From NCBI GenBank assembly GCA_900239685.1, contig OENT01000682.1, forward strand, positions 1-64,000: DNA of 64,000 nt, read 5' to 3'. The notes beneath the pieces were generated by a model. That model searched no databases and was not told the origin of the DNA. It saw only the letters and a list, made by a program, of their open reading frames with translations. The DNA comes from Rotaria macrura (lineage: Eukaryota; Rotifera; Eurotatoria; Philodinida; Philodinidae). The position numbers were made by a program, and so were the translations under genes. How positions within the stretch are numbered: the stretch's first letter is position 1; each line of letters starts with the position of its first letter. Below are positions 22,836 to 34,013 of the stretch, one piece after another.

Positions 22836-25800
22836 ATGGCAACACAAATACACTCAAATGATGAAGATATTGATGATCAATTATATAAGTTCGCCAATGT
22901 CAATTATTTATTCATAGTTCCTTTTCATTTCATTTCATTCTATCTCTAGTCGTCAACGATACGTATTGGGTGATGATGCGATGAAACGTTTAAGAAAACA
23001 TCATGTATTGATAGTTCATGTCGGTGGCTTAGGTATTGAAATAGCTAAAAATATTGTTCTAGCTGGTGTGCACGTAAGTAATATCACGAATGATGAAACA
23101 ATTCATGTAAAAGATTAAAACGAAAATCTCTACTTTAGAGTGTCACTTTACAAGACACAATAGACACAAGTATGAACGATTTGGCAACACAATATTATTT
23201 AACTGAAGATGATATTGGAAAAAATCGGTATTTTAATTCGTTGACTCCAGTCTTTTATTGATTATCGCGTGCAAATTATAATAATTTCTTTTTATAGTGC
23301 AGAATGTAGTCTAGAGAAATTACGTGCATTGAATGATTATGTAAAAATACATGTGTCAAAGAAATCTGTTTCTAATTGTTCAGAAGACTATTTAAAACAA
23401 TTTACTGTAAATATCAAAATGCCAATAACTAATTAGAGAGAGAGAAAGAAAAAATTCATTTTCTTATTTTGTTCTTATTTCTGTTAGTGTGTTGTTTTAA
23501 CTGAATGCAATCTCAATGATATGATCAACATCAATAGTGTCTGTCGAATTCATAATATTATAGTAAGAATAGAAAATTGAATTTTTCAAACATACTATAT
23601 TCATATTCAACAGTTTATTATGGCCGATGTTTATGGTGTTTTCTCTCGATGTTTTGTTGATTGTGGTAATAATCCATTTACTATCTATGATAAAGATGGC
23701 GAACAGTTGAAGGAAGTATTTATTAATCATATATCACCAGTAAGAATTGTTCGTTTACTTGCTACTAAATAACATAACTTGTGTGATTCTATTAAGGAAG
23801 GTATTGTTACTGTTGCCGGTGATGAACGTCATCCATTTCAAGGTGGTGATAGAGTGTCGTTCCGAGAACTGGTCGGCTTGGAAAGTTTGAATACACATGA
23901 ACTAACTATCACAGGTGAGAAGATAATTTTTATTTGAAAGAAGAGAAAATCTTATCAACTCAATATTCTAGATCTTAATATTCATCAATTTTCCATCGGT
24001 GACATAACATCATTTGGCGGAGAATATATACGAGGGGGTATTGCACGTGAAGTAAAACAAACAGTTAACATGGATTTTGTATGATGAAACATCATTTTTA
24101 CTGTTGTTAAGTCTTATCATGGAAAATTCATCTCTTTTTAGAAAAGTCTCAGTGAACAGATACATAATCCGAAAATTTTAACTACTTATGGATCAGACTA
24201 TTGGACAAAAGAAGCTTCAGGACAAGTAAGTTAACTTAAGATTTCAATAACAGATGATCCAAAGAAAATTTTTTCCATCGTACTTGAATGCAATTTATTT
24301 GATTACCATTCAACGATGTTTCTGTGCGTAAGATTTGAAATTGAGTCACATAACAAAAAGCAGTGTCTAGTCATTATTAAATATAAATAAAAATGCGTTT
24401 TTTTGCATGTTGTGTGTTAGGCTCATGCAAAACGAAACACTGTTGATCGTTCATCTTGAAAATTAATCGAGCCATTGTTTACTTTTTCATTGGATAGTAA
24501 AAATTCATAAGTACGACTTCGGATCGCAAGACTTTTGCTACAGGTTCTTGCATTAAATACATAAAAACGTGCTGTAAGAATAATTATTACAGAACTGAAC
24601 ATCGAATAAGATCTATAACATTCACAATTAGATTTCGTCAAATTTCAATTTTTAAAGGAGCACAGATTCAAGCATCGACAAGTAATGTTAATAAAATGAA
24701 ATACATTATACACTTCACATTTGTCTATTAATTCTGACTTTGTTATTAGTTATTTTCGAGCTGAAATATTTATCTACAAGCGACTATTTTTCTCTCGAAA
24801 ATATTACTCCGAAAATGAAGTCAAATATGCAATTAGGGAATCGAATTTCGATGTAACTTTGGAACTCATAAGATTTAAGAATAAGAAAAAAGACATCATG
24901 TTTATACACTTGAGTAAAGTTGAAGCAATCCTTTATAAAGAGAATGATATTTTTCAATTTCTATTGAAATTTTCGGGAAAAGTATTTCTAGAAAACCAAG
25001 ACGCGTAGAATCAATTTTGCCTGGTTTCAATGAGAAAATTTCTGATAAAAGTTCATCTGATAAAGCAAACATTTTTGATTAAAATCAAATATTCTCGAGA
25101 TATTCACAACTTTTCTTCATTGAACTGCGCTTAACGAGCAAATTGTCGAAAACACAATTGAGAAAATGACTTTGAGACTCGTCATAGATTGAATCCACGT
25201 CGATAAAGAAAGGTTGTAGGAAGTTCAAAAACGTTTTGTTTCAATCAAAAATGATTCTTCTATCATATGAATGTTTTCCAGAAAGTTTCTCATCGAATCC
25301 ATAGGAAATTGATGGTTGCGAGGTCTTGGTTTTCTACAGATATTTTTACCGAAATTTTCAATAGAAATTGAAAATAATATTTCTCTTGATATAGAGCATT
25401 GCTTAAACTACTCCAATATTTTATTCTACTCGTTCTAGTTAGTGATGTTAAGAAATGTCAAAGAATAATATAAGTGTGGTGAACTTGTTGCTTCTATTTT
25501 ATTGTGTACTGTACGATTATTTGGAAGGAACATGAAAAACTTCTAGAGTAGATTGACAAATTCTGAAGTAACTAATTAATTTCAGTTTTGCTACAAAATT
25601 AAACAACCCATCGACCATAAATTCAGCGGTATAAAAATTGTTGAATAAATAATTTAGAGAGGGATGAGAAGATAAAAAGCGCGAAGATTCTCTAAGGAAG
25701 TTCATGCAGCTTCAATATAGTATACTATCAGTACGTACTTCCTGCTAGTTTTTTTTTCTAATACAATATGAAATGTGAGAAAGTTTATATCAATCGATTG

Positions 25801-28800
25801 GTGTTAATTAATACGTTCGTTCTCATTCCATGATCGTTCTGCAGCAATAAAAAATACCTTTAACCTTTTTTCTACTAAAGCTCTACATTTAGAAACTATT
25901 CGATCAGATAGGATAGACAGAAAGAGGTCGGTTCACAAAACATTTTCTAAATAGAATGACTAATGTTTACATCAATGGATAGTTTTTGAAAGGTGTTCAA
26001 ATTTGTGCCACTTTTCTATCATTGGGTTTTTTTTTCTATTTCAAGAGTCAAGAATAGATTCGACCGTGTTTCTGAAAACTAATATCAATTGATTTTGAGA
26101 TCTATTAAATTTTAATTCATTATCTTCTCTCGACATAACCCGTACATTACGAAGTAATTCATTATTTGTTTTGCAGATAAAGATAATCCGATTGTTTCTC
26201 AGAAATCAAAAATGCAATCGAAGATTTTTTTCTACAATAGATAGAGATGAACGATTCATCTTCAAATTTTCGAACTATCGATACACAAACTAACATATAA
26301 AAATCACAAGATTCACAAATATACATATGCACAATTTATTTAGATACCCGATCTAGTTTATATGCATGTGATTATGTTAGCTATCAGTGAATTCAAACAG
26401 TTGTATCAACGATTACCAGAGCCACAGTAAGATATCTTTCTGAATCGATATTTCGAAACTATTATGCTTATATGTACTTCTTTTTAGTCAAATGAATGAA
26501 AAAACTGATGGACAAGATCTTTTGGGTTTAGCACGAAAACATTTAAATCTATTGAAATCAAACGATGTATTGGCTTTTTTCTGTCTTTAGTCGAGTTCAG
26601 CTTTTCAATGCTTCTTTTTTCGTTATTCTAGCATACTATCGATGAGAAACCTTTTGCTGATCTTCTAAAAACTTTTGTATACACATCGAAAGGTTCTTTT
26701 GCACCACTATGTTCAGCGATGGGTGGTTTCGTGGGTCAACAAGTATTAACATCGATTACTGGTAAATTTACTCCTATTCAACAATGGGTAAAATAGAACT
26801 TTTTCGTTTAAATAATTGTCAACAATTATCTATATTTATTTCATTAGCTCTATCTTGATGCTTATGAATTAGCTAAAAATATTTCATTTGAAGACGAATA
26901 CAATAAAATCAAATCGTAAGACGATATGAATTCTTTTTCTTTTTGTATGTACAAACAAGAACTTTTACAGAATACCACTGGATCGATATCAATCATTGAG
27001 ATTATGTATTGGTGAAAAACTACTTGAAAGTCTTGCTGAACAACGCGTATTTATGGTAAATAGAATTAAAGTGTTTGAACGTTCGTATGGATATTTTAAC
27101 GCTTGTTTTAAATCAAGGTTGGCTGTGGTGCGATTGGATGTGAACTATTGAAATTATTTGCGTTACTTGGTGTTGGACGCAAAGGAAAAGTATGCTTGAA
27201 AATGCACTAGTTTTATTTGTTTTTGTTTCAACATAAAAATATCAATTGTTAAAATCTGTATTAGATCACAATAACAGATCACGATCATATTGAAAAATCA
27301 AATTTAAATCGACAATTTTTATTTCATAAAGAACATTTGAATCAACCAAAATCAATTGTAGCTGCTCAATCAGTTCTTAACATGAACAAACAACTTCAAA
27401 TCGAACCGCATACATTGAAGGGTTTGTAAATAGGAATTATTTTGCAATTCTTATTGTTGTTATGGTGGTTGTTAATTCCACTGAATAATTTTTGTTTTCA
27501 GTCGGTGTTGGATCTAATGAATTATGTTCTGACACTTTTATATCTAAACAAACAATTATTGTTAATGCACTTGATAATATTGAAGCAAGACGTTATATGG
27601 ATTCGTAAGTTTTATGTATTGGAAAATAAAATTCTTATTTCTTAATAATATTTAGGCGTTGTGTTACCAATAAAAAACCTTTAATTGAATCAGGAACCAT
27701 GGGCCCCAAAGGTCACACGTTTGTTGTTGTTCCTTTCCTATCGGAATCTTATTCAAATCAAGTAAAAATCAAATATTTGAAAGTCTCTCGCCTCTTGTTC
27801 CCAAACACGCTTAACATGGAAGATTTTCTAGAGTTCTCTAAATTCTAAATCGATGAACTTTTCGAACGCAGTACTTCACTTACAATTCACATATCAGATC
27901 GATTCTACCGTGCTAATTATAGCTGAAATCATCAAGTCATGTTTGACTACTTAAGTTTTCAACATATTACAAGAAAGCAGTCTGGACTATAGAGAAAGAA
28001 TAGATCGTCAATATGAAGAAGAGACAGCTGTTACACACTTCTTGAGACATCAGACCCCCCCTGGACTAACAAACTTTCATAAGGTTCGAGTGTAACCAAC
28101 TCTAGATTGATTTTCGAACGGCGTCAAGGAAAAAATGGCAAGGCGAGAGGCTTGCAATCAAAATTTTAATTACAATCATTTTTCTATTTTAAAATAGAGC
28201 GATCCGATCGATAAAGACGTACCATACTGTAATGTTAAATCGTTTCCAGCTAATATTGAACATTGTACAATATGGGCAAGAGAAAAAGTAAAATAGAAAC
28301 AGGATATATTTGAAGTAGAGAAAAAACAAAGAGTTTCATTTTAGTTTGAAAGTACTTTCTACATGAAACCATCTCTATATAATAGTATCATGGCACAAAG
28401 TAATATACGGAATCGTATTAATAATGGTGAAACTATAGATGATTTACCGAAAATTTATAAATTTATGAAAAGAAAATGTATGAATTGGACTGAATGTTTA
28501 CAATTAGCAAGAGTCAAATTTGACAAATATTTTGAGCATAAAGTATTTGATAATTTATGACTTTCTTTACTCATATTGATTCGATATTTTCATTCATTTT
28601 AGGCATTAGATTTATTAAATAAATTTCCTGCAGATATGGTTGATGATAAAGGAGGTAAATAAATCAACAGAAAACGATCACATGTGAATGTTCCTTTTCC
28701 ATAATTTATCTATATAAGTTCCTTATTGGAAATTACCAAAACGAGCACCAACACCAATCAAATTCAATATCGAGACTGGACTGTGAGATCTCATAAATGA

Positions 28801-31154
28801 ATCAGTAACTATTATTTTGTTTTATGTATATTTAGTCATTATGATTTTGTCTTGTCGTGTTCGAAAATTTTTGCTAAGATATATGCTATCTCAGTAAGTG
28901 AAAAATATCTAATAATGAAAAATAAAGCAACTATTCAACTACACCTATTTAGGTGAATGAGGAGCAAGTTAATAATGTTGAAGCCAATAAAAATATCATT
29001 GCGAATACGAAAATCGAACCATGGCAGCCAAGAAATAAAGTAAATATGAAGTTTGATTATATGTACATACACAACTATTCTTATATCATACTGTAATTAG
29101 ATGACTACAATCAAGAAGCATGAATATAAATGTACAATACATGCTAATTTTAAACTTGAAAATCTTTTTTTCATAAGACTCACACTCATATGTAAAATGG
29201 AAAAATGCCTGAGTAGTTCGTAGCCTAGTATATTGTCTGATATCAAACGCAGAGTACCACTTAGACATCTTCAAGAATCGAGATACATCAGTGTTTTCAT
29301 TCGTCCAATACATACAGTCATACAAGTTCAAGTTGTAATCCTATGACAAAAACGAAGAGTTTTCAGAATTTTAACTAAGAGATGACATCTACTCAGATGA
29401 TCAATGAATGATGCATAGGAGAAGTTCGGTTATCGATTCGTTTGAAATGACTTCTCATCTTATAATTAATCGTTTATTTGACTGTGGTCGCATCGAGATG
29501 TACGTTTTCTTGATGACACTTAGTCTACGGTCATCGCAGAGTAATAAAGAAAGCATAAGGTTTATAAATAAAAACGTTTGTGAATGCGAAGTCATCAAAA
29601 ACTAAATCTAGTATTACATTGTTCATATCTTCTATAGACTAAACACTATTCTGTGTTCAATATTGCAAACTCCTTCTTCTTCTCCAAATATGAATATTTC
29701 ATGTTCTATTGACAAATATATTTGTGTACAAGATGGACATGAAAACAGAATACATTTTGTCGGCAACCTTCATCATTAGATTTTCCTTTCATCAATATGA
29801 TCACATTCGACATATGACATTTTCTATATACGACACAACCTGTTCCGTAAAACTCACAGACAACAGTTAGAAAGTCTCATTCTTTGACATTTAATGTATA
29901 GAGACATAGACACTTGCATACTGAAATATATCTTTTCTGCTTAATCTATTGCAATTATATGTCAAATACAGTATATTGATTCTAACTTGTCTTTGTTTTC
30001 GAAGATAATTATAACTGATCCAACTGCTGCAAAACCAACGTCGACTAAACATGAAGGTGAAATAAGCCTTGATGAATGGAATTTTGCACAAGAACGAACT
30101 AAAGACTTCAGTATGCAAATTGAAATTTTATTATGTTTTATACAGAACAAAAAAATGATCTATTTTGTAGAAGCTGTTCCGATCCCATTCGAGAAAGACG
30201 ATGACTCTCAAGTAGATTTCATTGCAACTGCAACAGTACGTGTCGTTGATTAATGCACAATAAACTTTATTTATTTATTGATAGAATCTCAGAGCAACTA
30301 TGTACGGTCTTGAGCCTAGTGATCGCTATGAAATAAAACGAATAGCAGGTAATAACTACAGACCATTTGTTTTACAAATTGAACTATTGCTTTGTTTTAG
30401 GACGTATCGTACCAGCCATTGGGACAACAACTGCGACTGTGTCGGGTCTTGTAAGTGTTTGTTGTTGTTTCGAATCGAGAAAACATGTCTTCTACTTGTA
30501 TATTAACACTTATCTATAGATTATAATTGAATTTGTTAAATTATGTCTAAGTCAACTGAACGAGCCCAGCCTTCCATTGAGTGTTTATAGAAATTTCTTC
30601 ATCAATATAGCATTACCATTGTTAATTACTAGTGAACCATTGGCATGTACGACACAGAAAATAGGGTTCGATATATTTGAACTTAATTGTTCATTGTTGA
30701 GCGATTTTCTTGTTTGATTCTTAGAAAATTTGATGTTAATATTTGGTCTAGTTTCGAAATTAAAGGAAATCCTGATATGACTTTGGAAGGCTTCATTCGA
30801 GAAGTAGAAGTAAGCTTATGATTTTTTATTGTTTAATCAATCTTGTTGGTGTTATTTGTTGTAGAAAAAGTATGATATCAAACCAGTCTTGATTTCTGAG
30901 GGAGTGAAATCTGTTTATGCACCATGGATGCCTAAAGCTTCTTCACAATTGAAACGAAAGTAAAAAATTTCTGTTTGCATTCCAATCATAATTTGAATCG
31001 GATTGATTTCAGAATGGATGAACTACTTCCACATAAACCTAATGTCATCTATTCCGATTTGGTCGTGTTGCCAGATGATAATGATATGGATGTTCAAACG
31101 GATCCGAACAGCGAAGCTACTCCACCGCCAATTCGTTATTATTTTAATAGTTAA
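22836..31154 (+). CDS. UBA6: UBA6-like ubiquitin-activating enzyme E1 (32 exons)
   Basis: Splice-continuous exons, beginning 22836-22888, 22950-23073, 23139-23227, 23298-23406, 23488-23562, 23614-23739, 23797-23914, 23972-24078 and 24142-24225, resume at 26344-26426 and run to 31013-31154. They total 3096 nt or 1031 aa (human UBA6 1052). The inactive adenylation half carries [11 protein letters not shown] and [10 protein letters not shown]. The active half has [12 protein letters not shown] (from about residue 453) and [11 protein letters not shown] for ATP and ubiquitin adenylation. The catalytic cysteine is Cys609 in [10 protein letters not shown], and the C-terminal ubiquitin-fold domain ends [17 protein letters not shown] after the Cys domain, the KRAPTPIKF block and the FEKDDD segment resemble UBA6 more than UBA1. 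UBA6 activates ubiquitin and FAT10 in vertebrates; here only ubiquitin charging is a safe inference. Three introns are unusually long: 24226-26343, 27762-28197 and 29040-30004. Confidence 0.93.
24226..26343 (+). other. 2.1-kb intron 9 of the UBA6-like gene
   Basis: GTAAGT donor at 24226 and TTTATTTAG acceptor ending at 26343; the flanking exons join in phase 0 at the position expected for the family. It is about 35 times longer than the typical intron in this gene. Its central part is a long imperfect palindrome (separate entry). The 95-codon frame at 24721-25008 runs into one arm of that palindrome and has no recognisable domain. Confidence 0.8.
24895..25425. repeat. Imperfect long inverted repeat (~530 bp hairpin)
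   Basis: The sequence from about 24915 reads again, in reverse complement, back from about 25410. Paired blocks include TTTTCAATTTCTATTG (24951-24966, opposite 25359-25374), GAAAACCAAGAC (24991-25002, opposite 25323-25334) and ATTTTTGATT (25071-25080, opposite 25243-25252). The centre near 25150 is ACAATTG/CAATTGT-like around a short loop. The arms are about 250 bp and diverged by my rough estimate of 20-30 percent, so this is an old foldback or MITE-like insertion rather than a fresh one. No clear target-site duplication could be read. Confidence 0.75.
27779..28158. mobile_element. Insertion-like segment with short inverted ends in UBA6 intron 18
   Basis: Intron 27762-28197 (436 bp) contains AAGTCTCTCGCCTCTTG near its start (27780) and the reverse complement of GCAAGCCTCTCGCCTTGCC near its end (about 28137-28155), giving roughly 15-bp inverted ends around about 380 bp. 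The interior has no coding capacity and is richer in GC than ordinary introns here. This suggests a non-autonomous DNA transposon copy; no target duplication could be verified. Confidence 0.45.
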
Positions 31155-33859
31155 ATCTTTTATCGACATGTCTTCATTTTATTTTCAATAAAGATTCCCC
31201 TCTTCTTTTGAATCGAATAAATCGATCGACGGAACTATTATGTGGATTGTTTTGCTTGGCAGTTTCTTGTGTAAGATTTAGACTTTAGTACTTAACTGTT
31301 TGCATTCTATTGATTGACGATAGTCATCATCGCATCTTTATTTTCGTTGTTCTATCGTAGTATCCTAGTGTGTTAGTACTATGGAAAGAAGATAAGAATA
31401 GAATGATGAATGATACCAATTAAAAAGCTTGTTGTTAGATGTTGACATTTAGATAAAATATCAAAATCATTCACATATCTACAATTCATTTCAGTCACAT
31501 GAAACCATATGATCATCAGTTTAGTAGCAAGATTGAAATTTTTCACTCGTTCATTCAATTGTTCGAGAAAGAAAATTACTGACAGACAGAAGAGCTTGCT
31601 AAATATTTTTCGTAAAGTTTGATTGTATCTCTTTTTTAACTTCCACGAAATTGCGAGGAAACTTAAATAATACGAAATCGTTACATTCAAATCCAATATA
31701 ACAAGTTGTTCTACTAATTTCATCAATTTTACTTACTGAAATGAATACAGTATGTTAACAAGTTAGAATTTATCAAAAATATTCATTGAATGATTATCGA
31801 AACCAATTCTTTGCCTTAGTATATTCTCGTCGTTGATAAAACTCAAGCAGATAGACGTATCAAATCATTCGAATCCTTTTGAATCGATATAGAAAAAATG
31901 TTTCTTTTTGTTTACATCAACATATCTCTCACTGAGACTCAGTGAATTTCACCTGTTATTTTCTTCATCATGTTTTTTAACGTTCGTTTCGTTGTACAAA
32001 ACATCAATAGATGAAAACGAAGATTCAACGTTTATTTCTTTTAGCATTAAATTGTAAATAGAGTAGTTCTACAGTTTACTGTTACGTTTATTGTTTGAAC
32101 ACTAGCATTCAATCATGATTCAATGACACTCTTCGTTATAGTTCGATATTTACATTTGTTGAATGAATTTCATGCTATTTAATTCGCTGCTTGAGGCTAT
32201 CTATTCGATTTATTTGATATTACTCTTTGAACCATGAAAATATATTGGGACATGACATAAAGTGGTACATGCTGAATAAATGTATTGATTTCAATGGATA
32301 TCGTTATCTGTATGTCTTAGAGACTGTATGCTATCAAGGGAAACAGTTTATTTTCAATATGAATTTATTATAGTTATGATACTTGGTGAAAACATATGTT
32401 TTGGAAAATAATATTATTCTAGAAAATTTCAATTTTCAAAAATAAGACATTTTTATATTAGTATAAATACTTTACCTATTTATTTATTTGTCTAATCTTC
32501 TAAGTAGAATTTGAAAGGAACTGGAATCTCTACATCACTTGTCTTTTCCTCTTTAATTACGTTGTTGCAATCTCAATAAATGATAAGTAAAAGTGCTCGC
32601 ACAAATCAACGTTAGTTGTGATTTTAAGAATAGCCAATCTTCATATAAATTACCTTCGTTTTGCTGCTTCTTCTTTGTCAAGAGAACTTAGTTTTAATTA
32701 TTGAAACTCTATGGTTGTCTACTTTTTTCCGTTGCTGGCGAGTTACTTTTGTTTTGATTTCACAACTTGAGATGGTTATTATATCTTCTGTTGCTTTGTA
32801 ATTCAGTTAATAAGCGTTTTTCCGTTTCCGCATAAACTCTATTGACGATAGACCACGACATTTTATTTGACTTCTCGATAGCCTATAGATATTGTTCATT
32901 ATTTCCAAAAATTGACATTCAATCGGTGCATATCTCTCATTTTAATCTTATGATAACTATACAAAATTCATGCATCTTTAAAATATAATCGTCGACATAT
33001 TTATTCATTGTTACAAGATTCATGTATCCAATTATGAAACATAATCGAAAATCTACACTAGTAGTCATCATTCAAATATTAAGCGAATTTTGACAATTCT
33101 AGAATTCATTAGAAAAATTCAAGTATGATTGGCAAATGTACCAGAATGGGTTCGGCTTTTTTGAAATCAAATAAAAGACATGAATCCTTCATCTATTTTC
33201 TTCAATTAGTAGGATAAATGATTGACCTCTTGGTTACTATCGGTGTGTCGAGTTTCGTTGATAGAATGATCTGAAGAACACAGATGCAAAATATTGTATT
33301 GAAGTTGTTTTTAGAATAATACTTTGCACGTCGCTTATGTGCTATGCGAATTCGACAAACGATCCCACCTTTCCTATTCAATGTCGCTTATATTTCTTAT
33401 GGATCCAATGAAAATAGATTCGTTTCTAAAATTATAGATTATCAACAGAGTTTTAGTTCAAAATTGAAAACCTTTCAATTGATTAGACGCTTTGCTTGAA
33501 ATCAACTTCCATCATTGATTTGCATGCAACCCAATTTTAGCCTTCTTTATTGCTACTTGATTTAAAGAAAATCATTGTATGAAAATGATCTCTTTCGATT
33601 TTCAAGGAACAATCCCCATTGATATACAATCCTATGGTAGAATTAAGTAAACATGTTTTCTATTTCTCCATCGTATACTTTCAATTGATAAATTTCAAAA
33701 CAATCATTCACTCTATCTATTCATAATAAATAGATAGAATATAATGGTGTGTATAAATGCCTGTCAATACTATTTGACTTTCGGATTTAATGCGAAGTAT
33801 TTTTCATGATCTGCTTCTCTTGTGAAACAAATAGAAAATCTGCGATGTTTGCAATAGGT
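31155..33859. other. 2.7-kb AT-rich spacer
   Basis: Holds the 3' UTR of the E1 gene (AATAAA-like motifs near 31188) and then AT-rich sequence. The 115-codon minus frame at 31379-31726 is hydrophobic, has no recognisable domain and no splice context. I see nothing else. Confidence 0.5.
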
Positions 33860-34010
33860 ATTCATATTGCAATGAATAGAAATTCCATATGTCATATTAT
33901 GCATTACAACACAATTAACAGGCATCAATCAAAAATATAATACAACTTCACAACGTACAGAAATAACTGTCGAGAGTTTTGTTGTAAAAGGCAATTATTG
34001 AGATATTACA
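33860..34010 (+). pseudogene. Decayed copy of the M15-like secreted-protein gene
   Basis: The stretch ending TTGTAAAAGGCAATTATTGAGATATTACAATC matches, base for base with a few changes, the end of the intact gene at 39.4-39.95 kb (AAAGAAGGCAATCATTGGGATATTACATTT in 39917-39946). Here the ligand-histidine codon CAT reads TAT and the following TGG is TGA, a stop. Upstream, GCATTACAACACAATTAACAGGCATC resembles the corresponding part of the intact copy (39827-39850). The N-terminal exons are not recognisable. This looks like a relic of an upstream paralogue. Confidence 0.5.
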
Positions 34011-34013
34011 ATC

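Noticed and set aside
24721-25008. 95-codon open frame in the long UBA6 intron
   Set aside because: It lacks an ATG at its stated start, overlaps one arm of the inverted repeat and has no recognisable domain.
31379-31726. 115-codon minus-strand frame
   Set aside because: Hydrophobic composition expected from AT-rich DNA; no splice context or family motif.
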